Shown: piece by piece, positions 1-5,994 of the stretch | How the letters are laid out: every line of letters starts with the position of its first letter | How positions within the stretch are numbered: the stretch's first letter is position 1 | NCBI GenBank assembly: GCA_036667875.1 | Contig: JAVWTD010000050.1 | Coordinates: 1-7,733, forward strand | DNA length: 7,733 nucleotides | Direction: 5' to 3' | Source: CAJGDV01 sp036667875 | GTDB taxonomy: Bacteria; Bacillota_I; Bacilli_A; RF39; UBA660 | Notes under the pieces: generated by a model | Told to the model about the DNA's origin: nothing | The model's input: only the letters and a program-made list of their open reading frames with translations | The model's database searches: none | Position numbers and translations under genes: made by a program

Positions 1-2
1 CT

Positions 3-434
3 AAACTACTATATATATCTAAAAGTAATGACTTTATCAATGTAAATATATATAGAATTATATTACATGAAATAAAACATATATTACAACATGAAATGAT
101 AGATTCAAAAAAGGATTTATATAACATATATGATCACGAATTTAATAGTCGAATTAATCATTCTATAATTAAGCCTTCAGAAATTAATGCTGAATTAGAA
201 TCATCTATATATGTACTAAATTTATTAGATAAAGAAAGTGATAATTATATAAAACAATTATCTTATTTATTTGATTTAATTAAAAAAATATATTTTGAAT
301 ATAATAATTCTATCAAATATTGTATAGACAATAATATAAAATATTCTACAATTGGATTTACTGATTATGAAATATTTGTAAATGGATTAACAAATAAATT
401 AGAAAAAAATAAAATTTTAAAAATTATTACATAG
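3..434 (+). CDS. HExxH zinc metallopeptidase-like protein, 5' end cut by window
   Basis: The frame is open from base 3 to the TAG at 432-434, giving 143 visible residues; the true start lies left of the window. The first in-frame ATG (96) has no Shine-Dalgarno site and would cut off the key motif, so it is not the start. Visible residues 22-26 (bases 66-80) read HEIKH, followed by ILQH, the usual look of a zincin active-site helix. About 34 residues later PSEINAELESS (visible 58-68) supplies glutamates that could be the third zinc ligand. No transmembrane segment is visible in this part, so a cytoplasmic or domain-level zincin is plausible. The rest is Lys/Asn/Ile-rich and matches no family I can name. 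The -1 frame continues as coding-like sequence after 413 (separate entry), so the stop at 432 may not be the original end. The motif is seen directly; peptidase activity is inferred. Confidence 0.7.
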   Translation, partial: KLLYISKSNDFINVNIYRIILHEIKHILQHEMIDSKKDLYNIYDHEFNSRINHSIIKPSEINAELESSIYVLNLLDKESDNYIKQLSYLFDLIKKIYFEYNNSIKYCIDNNIKYSTIGFTDYEIFVNGLTNKLEKNKILKIIT

Positions 435-592
435 AAATATGCCATAAAGGGCAAAGTCATATTATACCAATGCATACACATGTTATAAAAAGACATATTT
501 ACAATCACACATATACACCACAATATTCTTGCTCAGAAGAATGTCAAATGGTTAACAACGATACAGGATGTCCTAAATTTATGAACAGATAA
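413..592 (+). other. -1 frame continuation of the left-edge gene (frameshift candidate)
   Basis: In the -1 frame relative to the preceding gene, the sequence is open from base 413 to the TAA at 590-592 (59 codons), which is long for DNA this AT-rich. The translation begins NFKNYYIEICHKGQSH and ends DTGCPKFMNR. It is unusually rich in His and Cys, including MHTH, a CSEEC pair and one further Cys, and could bind metal. The frames can be joined only between 413 and 431. That interval contains the heptamer T TTA AAA (416-422) in the zero frame, which fits the X XXY YYZ slip pattern. A slip there would give ILK-NYYIEICHK. A weak stem (TGCC 440-443 with GGCA 450-453) lies downstream but is farther away than usual for programmed frameshifting. 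A true mutation or an indel error in the TTTTAAAAA run is equally possible. An independent gene is less likely because the inner ATG at 470 has no ribosome binding site. Confidence 0.55.
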
Positions 593-608
593 TATTATCT
601 GTTTTTTT
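585..608 (+). terminator. Rho-independent terminator after the left-edge gene
   Basis: A perfect 7-bp stem ACAGATA (585-591) / TATCTGT (596-602) with loop ATAT is followed by seven T (602-608). The stop codon of the -1 frame (590-592) lies inside the stem, which supports the view that coding sequence reaches this point. Confidence 0.85.
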
Positions 609-626
609 ATATTGTTAAATCATTAA

Positions 627-655
627 TTTACTTATTAAGATTAATTTGTTATAAT
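627..655 (+). promoter_or_regulatory. Vegetative-type promoter for the prsW-yugP-deacylase unit
   Basis: A perfect TATAAT (650-655) is preceded by TGT, making an extended -10. TTTACT (627-632) is a partial -35 at 17-bp spacing. Transcription would start near 662, giving a leader of only about a dozen bases, most of it the ribosome binding site GGGTGATG (662-669) in front of the ATG at 674. Confidence 0.75.
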
Positions 656-673
656 TATTATGGGTGATGATAA

Positions 674-1387
674 ATGAATTTAATTACAACACTTACAATT
701 TTATCAATAATTCCTTCAGTTATTTTAGGAGCTATTATTTATAAAAATGACCAAGTGGAAAAAGAGCCTGGCAAACTTTTAATAAGTTTATTTTTAGGCG
801 GTATTATTATAGTGTATGCAGTAATTTTTGTTACAAATATTTTAAAAACAACTATTCCTTTTTTTGATAAAAACATAAGTGAATTGCCATATTTTGAAAT
901 GTTTCTTTCAATATTATTTGGTATTGCACTTATAGAAGAAGGATTTAAATGGATTGTATTTAAAAAACTTGCTTGGAATAACAAATCTTTTGATTATATG
1001 TATGATTCTATAGTTTATATGGTATTCATAGGTCTTGGATTTGCCACTGTCGAAAACTTTATTTATGTTGTCGATGGAGGATTGTGGGTAGCAATCATAA
1101 GAGCTTTATGTTCTGTTCCAGGTCATGTATTTTTTGCAATTTACATGGGATACTATTATGGACTAGCAAGACAATCAAGAATAAATGGAAATAAAAAATT
1201 AGAAAAAATAAACTTGCTTAAGAGTTTATTAGTGCCAATTATTTTGCATACGATTTTTAACTTTTGTCTATTCGCAGGAGATTCTAGAATTTTGTTCTTC
1301 TACATAGTATTTGTAGTAATACTTTATATTAGATCATTTAAAAAAGTTCACCAATTAAGTAAAATAAAATTAAAAATGAATAATTAG
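674..1387 (+). CDS. prsW: PrsW-family intramembrane protease
   Basis: A 237-residue multi-pass membrane protein, close to the usual PrsW size. Family landmarks appear in order: YKNDQVEKEPGK after the first membrane segment (residues 23-34), the EEGFKW motif (E88, E89, K92), GLGFATVEN (120-128, with E127), RALCSVPGH (143-151, with H151) in front of MGYYYGLA, and PIILHTIFN (188-196, with H192). In this family the paired Glu and the two His sit within the membrane and form the active site. B. subtilis PrsW makes the first cut in the anti-sigma factor RsiW, releasing SigW under envelope stress. No anti-sigma or sigma gene is visible here, so the substrate is unknown. The start has a good Shine-Dalgarno site (662-669) just downstream of an extended -10 promoter. 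It is the first gene of a three-gene unit, 14 bases ahead of a YugP-type peptidase. Confidence 0.9.
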   Translation: MNLITTLTILSIIPSVILGAIIYKNDQVEKEPGKLLISLFLGGIIIVYAVIFVTNILKTTIPFFDKNISELPYFEMFLSILFGIALIEEGFKWIVFKKLAWNNKSFDYMYDSIVYMVFIGLGFATVENFIYVVDGGLWVAIIRALCSVPGHVFFAIYMGYYYGLARQSRINGNKKLEKINLLKSLLVPIILHTIFNFCLFAGDSRILFFYIVFVVILYIRSFKKVHQLSKIKLKMNN

Positions 1388-1401
1388 AAAGAAGTGATTT
1401 T

Positions 1402-2094
1402 ATGATATATGGATATGAAACTCCATTTACACTTTTATTAGCAGTAGTAGGTTTTATTATTGTTATAGGAGCACAAGGTACAATTACAAGTGCCTATAAT
1501 AAATATAAAAAACAAAAAAACAAAAAAAACATGACAGGATCAGATGTTGCCCATTTAATACTTGAAAAAAATGGCTTATCAAATATTTATGTTGTTGAAA
1601 CACAAGGGAATTTAACCGACCATTATGATCCAAATAGAAAAGTAGTTAAACTATCGACTGAAATATTTCATGGAAATACCATAGCCGCTATAAGTGTTGC
1701 TGCTCATGAATGTGGTCATGCAATTCAAGATAAAGAAGGATATACTTTCATGAAGATAAGAAGTTTTTTAGTTCCTTTTGTAAACTTTATTTCTTATCTT
1801 GGATACTTAGGTTTATTAATTTCTCTTTTTGCGGGAGCAACTGGATATTTTAAAGTGAGTATTCTTGTAATTCTTGCAACATTATTATTTCAACTTGTTA
1901 CATTACCAGTTGAATTTAATGCATCATCTCGTGCTAAAGAACAATTAAAAAAATTCGGTGTAACTGACAAAAGTGAAGATGAAGATGTCTCTAAGATGCT
2001 TACTGCAGCAGCATACACATACGTTGCCTCTGTTATATCATCATTACTAAGTTTATTAAGAATAGTTCTTATGATGAATAGAGATAATGATTAG
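1402..2094 (+). CDS. yugP: YugP-family membrane zinc metallopeptidase
   Basis: A 230-residue protein of the usual YugP (Zn_peptidase_2) size. An N-terminal membrane segment lies at about 9-26. The signature LTDHYDP is at 71-77. The active-site segment VAAHECGHAIQ has zinc ligands H102 and H106 and catalytic E103. Two hydrophobic segments follow at about 122-145 and 151-168. LPVEFNAS (168-175) contains E171, the likely third ligand. AAAYTYVAS (202-210) leads into the C-terminal membrane segment. These motifs are characteristic; the physiological substrate is not established, and membrane protein quality control is a reasonable guess. The ATG at 1402 follows GAAGTGATT, a good match to the 16S anti-SD region. 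The stop overlaps the next gene's GTG by one base (TAGTG), so the two are cotranscribed and probably translationally coupled. Confidence 0.93.
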   Translation: MIYGYETPFTLLLAVVGFIIVIGAQGTITSAYNKYKKQKNKKNMTGSDVAHLILEKNGLSNIYVVETQGNLTDHYDPNRKVVKLSTEIFHGNTIAAISVAAHECGHAIQDKEGYTFMKIRSFLVPFVNFISYLGYLGLLISLFAGATGYFKVSILVILATLLFQLVTLPVEFNASSRAKEQLKKFGVTDKSEDEDVSKMLTAAAYTYVASVISSLLSLLRIVLMMNRDND

Positions 2095-2573
2095 TGAATG
2101 ATTTATTAGAAAAATTAAACATTCCTATAGAATTACAACACCATAAAGAAGTATTTACAATCGATGATTTATTAAATTTAGAAACACGCCTAATTGGATT
2201 AGGTACAAAGAATTTATTTGTAAAAGACCGATTTAATAATTATTATATGATAGTATTATTAGAAAATAAAAAAGTAGACCTAAAAAAATTAAAAGAAAAT
2301 CTAGTAATAAATAAATTGTCATTTTGTACTCCAGAAGAATTAAAAGAAATACTTGATTTAAAGCCTGGTGCAGTAACACCACTCGGAGTAATTAATGATA
2401 AAAACAATCAAGTTGAAATCATACTAGATGAAGATATAATTAATGAAGACCTACTGATACCTTATTTAACAAATACAGAAACAATAAAAATAAGTTATCA
2501 AAATCTAATCAGAATATTTGAATATAAAAAAACTAATTATCTGATTACAACAATTCCTATTAAAGACAATTAA
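2094..2573 (+). CDS. YbaK/PrdX-type aminoacyl-tRNA deacylase (ProRS-associated editing domain)
   Basis: 159 residues covering a complete free-standing editing domain. Landmarks are ETRLIGLGTKNLFVKDRFNNYYMIV (30-54), where K39 or K44 matches the conserved lysine region; LKPGAVTPLGVINDKNN (89-105), the hallmark PG-V-PLG segment; and PYLTNTETIKIS (123-134), in the place of the usual HPLTNTxT motif. Such proteins (PrdX, ProXp-ala, YbaK) hydrolyse mischarged tRNAs in the cytoplasm, typically Ala-tRNAPro. Here the usual His-Pro of the third motif reads Pro-Tyr, so specificity or activity may differ. The start must be the GTG at 2094: an in-frame TGA ends at 2090, and the nearby ATG at 2098 is in another frame that stops at once. 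It is the last gene of its unit, with its stop codon in the loop of a terminator. Its link to the two upstream proteases looks like operon housekeeping rather than one pathway. Confidence 0.87.
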   Translation: MNDLLEKLNIPIELQHHKEVFTIDDLLNLETRLIGLGTKNLFVKDRFNNYYMIVLLENKKVDLKKLKENLVINKLSFCTPEELKEILDLKPGAVTPLGVINDKNNQVEIILDEDIINEDLLIPYLTNTETIKISYQNLIRIFEYKKTNYLITTIPIKDN

Positions 2574-2586
2574 TTGTCTTTTTTTT
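2562..2586 (+). terminator. Rho-independent terminator after the deacylase gene
   Basis: A perfect 8-bp stem AAAGACAA (2562-2569) / TTGTCTTT (2574-2581) with loop TTAA runs into a T tract (2579-2586). The gene's TAA stop is at 2571-2573, in the loop. Confidence 0.9.
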
Positions 2587-2622
2587 AAAAAAATAATATT
2601 ATTCTAAATAATTTTAAATTTG

Positions 2623-2631
2623 TGATATAAT
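2623..2631 (+). promoter_or_regulatory. Extended -10 promoter of the first DUF1292-gluzincin gene
   Basis: TGATATAAT, preceded by TG (TGTGATATAAT, 2621-2631), matches the Gram-positive extended -10 consensus TRTGnTATAAT. No convincing -35 box is seen at 16-18 bp. The expected transcript start is near 2638, just before the ribosome binding site AGGGGTGG (2641-2648) and the ATG at 2653. Confidence 0.7.
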
Positions 2632-2652
2632 TAAAATAATAGGGGTGGAACA

Positions 2653-4308
2653 ATGAAAGAAAAAACATTTGAAGGATTAAATAAAGATGGAGAAAAAGTA
2701 ACATGTCAAGTAGTAGCCACATTTAATTTAAATGGAAGGCATTATCTATTTTATACTGACAATGTTTATATGTATGCAGGCTATTATGAAACAAAAAAAA
2801 TAAAAGAAATTAAAAATATCGAAGAATATAATTTATTATTAAGTATCTATAATTCTTTTAAACTAAACCATTATAAACATGAATTCTTTGATTATGGATA
2901 TCTATTTATTGATGGTGAAAACATTAAAATGATATACGATAAATATGACCAAAGAAGATATTTTTTCAAACTAATTGATGGAAAATATAAAGAAATTGAT
3001 GGAGAAATCAAAAATAAATTAAATAAACGATTTAATCAAGAAGTTCTAATTTTAGCAAATTATCCAACTAAAAATTCAAATGAAGATGAAAAGAAAATAG
3101 AAAATAAAATAAGAATTATTTTAGCGGGAACATCAATAACACTAGGTATTATTTCAGGTATTGTATTAGCCAACTTAAATTTAGTACCAAATGCTCATGA
3201 ACAAAAATTTGAACTTGATCTACCAGTTAAATCAGAATCTGTTGAAGATATAACCAATAAAATTAAAAATAACAACAATATAGGTATAAAAGATAAAGCC
3301 TTCTTCATGTCACTCGATGAAATATATGAAGATAACCTTAATTATATTGATTTTAATATTGTTGATGACTATGTTGAAAATGTAAATATTATTTATGAAA
3401 AAGATTCACAATCAAAATATAATCAAAACAATTTAGTTAGCGCTATATATAATTTAAGAGAAAATAAAATTGTAATGTTTACTTCAAACGAACCAAATGA
3501 AAATAATTATGGAATATTGCTTCATGAATATTTGCATTGTCTTTCTTTCGGAGGAATAGCCCTAAACAATAATGATTGTGTTGCCTTAACAGAAGGTATA
3601 AATGAAATGATTTGTAGAGAATATATGATAACAAGTGGAGAAGAGAGTATAATAAATTCTTATTCAAAACAACAAGTATACGCTAGAATGCTTTGTGAAA
3701 TACTAGGACCATCAAAAGTTCTAGAAGCTCAATTTGGACACAACTCAGATATACTTTATGACGCTTTAACAAATTTAACTAACGCAGATGATGCACATAA
3801 TCTAGTGAGATTAATTAATGATGAGATGATAATAGAAACAGAACTTGGAATAAATGCCTATGATGAAACAAAAAATATGCAATTCATAAGATTAAGTGAG
3901 GAAATAGACGAATTATTTGGTAAATTCTTTTACGCAAAATACGATTATCCAATAGAAGAAGATAAATTAATGTGTTCTTATTTAGATCAAATAAGAAAAG
4001 GAAATAGAGCAGAATATGAATATTATAAAGAAGGGAACACCTTTTTTACAGAAGTAAATAAATATTATATCAATAAAAAATTAGTAAACAAAACACCAAC
4101 TGTCGATTACTTCTATTCTCCTGGAATATCATTAAAATCAAACATAGAAGACTTTCAACTACAAGAAAATGGACAATATAAATATATATCCAATACAGGA
4201 GAAACTCTTTTATACAATCAAATTCCTGAATATGTTTCACATAATAAACTTACAAATATAATAGAAAATAATGATAGAAAAAAGACAAAACAAGATAAGG
4301 TATTTTAA
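2653..4308 (+). CDS. Predicted membrane-anchored gluzincin with DUF1292-like N-terminus, copy A
   Basis: A 551-residue protein of no named family that I recognise. Residues 4-70 resemble the DUF1292/YrzB pattern (FEGLNKDGEKVTCQV, F-LNGRHYLFY, IKEIKNIEEYN). Residues 90-125 (IYDKYDQRRYFFKLIDGKYKEIDGEIK) form a second conserved block. After a Lys-rich stretch comes one membrane segment at about 153-175, so the N-terminus is probably inside and the rest outside. The outer part holds LLHEYLHCLS (H291, E292, H295) and LTEGINE (312-318). E314 lies 19 residues after the second His, which fits the gluzincin HExxH-18x-E layout. Further conserved blocks shared with the next gene are QVYARMLCEILGPSKV (341-356), H363, EEDKLM (435-440) and ENGQY (505-509). 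It has its own promoter and terminator. A zinc peptidase at the cell surface is inferred; the substrate is unknown and a non-catalytic zinc role is possible. Confidence 0.8.
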   Translation: MKEKTFEGLNKDGEKVTCQVVATFNLNGRHYLFYTDNVYMYAGYYETKKIKEIKNIEEYNLLLSIYNSFKLNHYKHEFFDYGYLFIDGENIKMIYDKYDQRRYFFKLIDGKYKEIDGEIKNKLNKRFNQEVLILANYPTKNSNEDEKKIENKIRIILAGTSITLGIISGIVLANLNLVPNAHEQKFELDLPVKSESVEDITNKIKNNNNIGIKDKAFFMSLDEIYEDNLNYIDFNIVDDYVENVNIIYEKDSQSKYNQNNLVSAIYNLRENKIVMFTSNEPNENNYGILLHEYLHCLSFGGIALNNNDCVALTEGINEMICREYMITSGEESIINSYSKQQVYARMLCEILGPSKVLEAQFGHNSDILYDALTNLTNADDAHNLVRLINDEMIIETELGINAYDETKNMQFIRLSEEIDELFGKFFYAKYDYPIEEDKLMCSYLDQIRKGNRAEYEYYKEGNTFFTEVNKYYINKKLVNKTPTVDYFYSPGISLKSNIEDFQLQENGQYKYISNTGETLLYNQIPEYVSHNKLTNIIENNDRKKTKQDKVF

Positions 4309-4323
4309 AAATACCTTTTTTTT
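4297..4323 (+). terminator. Rho-independent terminator after copy A
   Basis: Stem AAGGTATT (4297-4304) / AATACCTT (4310-4317) around loop TTAAA is followed by a run of T (4316-4323). The TAA stop (4306-4308) is in the loop. The T tract abuts the next -10 element, so termination and initiation sites are packed together. Confidence 0.85.
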
Positions 4324-4331
4324 GATATAAT
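4323..4331 (+). promoter_or_regulatory. Extended -10 promoter of the copy B unit
   Basis: TGATATAAT immediately follows the terminator T tract; any -35 would fall inside the hairpin and is poor (TTTTAA, 4303-4308). The sequence around this -10 (GATATAATG then TAAAATA) resembles that in front of copy A (GATATAATT then AAAATA). The ribosome binding site AAGGAG (4341-4346) precedes the ATG at 4357. Confidence 0.65.
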
Positions 4332-4356
4332 GTAAAATAGAAGGAGTATAGATAAC

Positions 4357-5994
4357 ATGTATGAATTTATAGGATTAAATAAATATAATGAACAAGTAAA
4401 ATGTTTAATACTAGCAGAGTTTATTTATAATGATAAAAAGTTTGTCTATTATAAAGATAATGATAATAATGTTTATACCGCAATATTAGACGGAACAGAC
4501 CTAAAACAAATAATAAAAAAAAGTGAATTAGAAGTAGTAAACAAAGTTTATAAAGCTCTAAAAGGGAAACCAGACTTTATTAATTTTGGAAATATATTTT
4601 ATAATTCTATAGAATATAAATCAATTTATGATCAAAATTCAAAAACCAGATATTTTTTTAATAATATAAATGGAAAACTTAAAGAAGTTGAAGGAGAAAT
4701 AAAAAAATACTTTGATGATAATTTTAATAAAGAAATAGATATTATGTATTCTGGAAACGATAATAGTAAATATAAAAACACTAAAAATATGATAATAAAA
4801 ATAGGTGAAATTACAATTGTTTTATTGATAACCGCCAATCTACTTATTACACCATTACAAACAATAAATTTAAACGAAGGATTTATACAAAACATTTCAG
4901 CCATCATGGAAGTATATGATGTTGATAAAGCTTCAGTTAAAACAATTTTATCATATATAGAAAATAATATGAGAATTGATGAAAAAGACAAAGAATTTTT
5001 AACAGGAATGGAACACTTCTTTACTGAAAATTTAGATTATTTTGATATGTCTACCCTTAAAAAGAATCTAATGAACTTAAGAATAGTATATGAAAAAGAT
5101 AACCAAGAAGCACATAGGATAAGTAATCGAGTTAAAGGTTTTTACCGCTTAATTGATGATAAAATAACTATATTTTATTCTGACTCTATGAATGAAGATA
5201 TAATTACTAAAAAAGTAGTATTTCATGAATTTATGCATGCTACAAGTAATAATGGATATGTCGCTAATGGAACTATTGGATTAAACCTAACTGAAGGAAT
5301 AAATGAACAAATGGCAACTGAATACTTAAAAACTTACTCAGACACCTATAATAAAGCACAAACATACGCAAGAATCATGTGTGAACTAGTAGGACCTGAT
5401 AAAGTTAAAGAATCATTTTTTAAACACGATATTGAAATACTAGTAGATGCACTTCAACAAATATGTGGTTCAAAAAAAGATGCTAAACGCTTTATTTCAC
5501 TAATAGATGATGACGGTAGAATGACTACTAAAATACTATTAAATAATAGTGAAAACGAAGTAAAAGATGCAAAACTTACATTAGAAAAACTTGAACCAAT
5601 GATTGATGATTATATAAAATTATATTACGAAAATAAATTTAATAATAGAATTGAAGAAGATAAACTAATGCTTGCCTGCTTAGATTCTCTAAGACTTACA
5701 AACAATTTAAATAATGAATTTTATAAAGAAAATAACATGGATAAAATAAACGTTGTTAAAAATTATTTTAATAAATCATTAGAAAACGAAAGTGTAATCA
5801 TTGAATATATTTATAAATCATCTGAAACAAAACAAATTAAAAACTACAATATTCAAAGATTAGAAAATGGGCAATATAGGAGAACTTTTTCAAATGGTGA
5901 TTACAGAGACTATGAAAAAGATCCCTCACTAGTAAGTTATGACAAAGCAAACTACGCCTTTGAAGAGAAAGACAGAATTGGTAAAATAATATGA
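4357..5994 (+). CDS. Predicted membrane-anchored gluzincin with DUF1292-like N-terminus, copy B
   Basis: A 545-residue diverged paralogue of the preceding gene, collinear over its whole length. It has the DUF1292-like start (IGLNKYNEQVKCLIL, residues 5-19), the RYFF...INGKLKEVEGEIK block (98-116), one membrane segment at about 146-168, VVFHEFMHATS (H290, E291, H294), LTEGINE (311-317, with E313 as likely third zinc ligand, 19 residues after H294), TYARIMCELVGPDKV (336-350), H357, EEDKLM (433-438) and ENGQY (503-507). Every predicted zinc and catalytic residue is kept, which argues that both copies are active. Outside these blocks the sequences differ widely, so the duplication is old. The predicted topology puts the catalytic part outside the cell. 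The gene heads a unit with its own promoter, and its TGA overlaps the next ATG (ATGA), indicating translational coupling. Function is not known. Confidence 0.8.
   Translation: MYEFIGLNKYNEQVKCLILAEFIYNDKKFVYYKDNDNNVYTAILDGTDLKQIIKKSELEVVNKVYKALKGKPDFINFGNIFYNSIEYKSIYDQNSKTRYFFNNINGKLKEVEGEIKKYFDDNFNKEIDIMYSGNDNSKYKNTKNMIIKIGEITIVLLITANLLITPLQTINLNEGFIQNISAIMEVYDVDKASVKTILSYIENNMRIDEKDKEFLTGMEHFFTENLDYFDMSTLKKNLMNLRIVYEKDNQEAHRISNRVKGFYRLIDDKITIFYSDSMNEDIITKKVVFHEFMHATSNNGYVANGTIGLNLTEGINEQMATEYLKTYSDTYNKAQTYARIMCELVGPDKVKESFFKHDIEILVDALQQICGSKKDAKRFISLIDDDGRMTTKILLNNSENEVKDAKLTLEKLEPMIDDYIKLYYENKFNNRIEEDKLMLACLDSLRLTNNLNNEFYKENNMDKINVVKNYFNKSLENESVIIEYIYKSSETKQIKNYNIQRLENGQYRRTFSNGDYRDYEKDPSLVSYDKANYAFEEKDRIGKII

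Noticed and set aside
96..98. ATG at 96 as start of the left-edge gene
   Set aside because: No Shine-Dalgarno site precedes it, the frame is open upstream to the window edge, and the HExxH motif lies before it.
435..488. Readthrough of the TAG at 432-434 in the zero frame
   Set aside because: It would add only 17 residues with no recognisable content before a TAA, while the -1 frame is much longer and ends at the terminator.
470..592. Independent small gene starting at the ATG at 470
   Set aside because: No ribosome binding site or promoter is visible, and the frame is already open from 413, so it fits better as a frameshifted tail.
739..984. Antisense open frame within the prsW gene; similar ones at 3479-3667, 4632-4991 and 7291-7545
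   Set aside because: They lie opposite well-supported genes, have no recognisable domains or ribosome binding sites, and their composition is that of a reverse complement of coding DNA.
5992..5994. TGA read as tryptophan (Mollicutes-type code)
   Set aside because: Trp is written TGG in all the genes, and this TGA gives a sensible ATGA overlap with the next gene; reading through it adds only a few codons.
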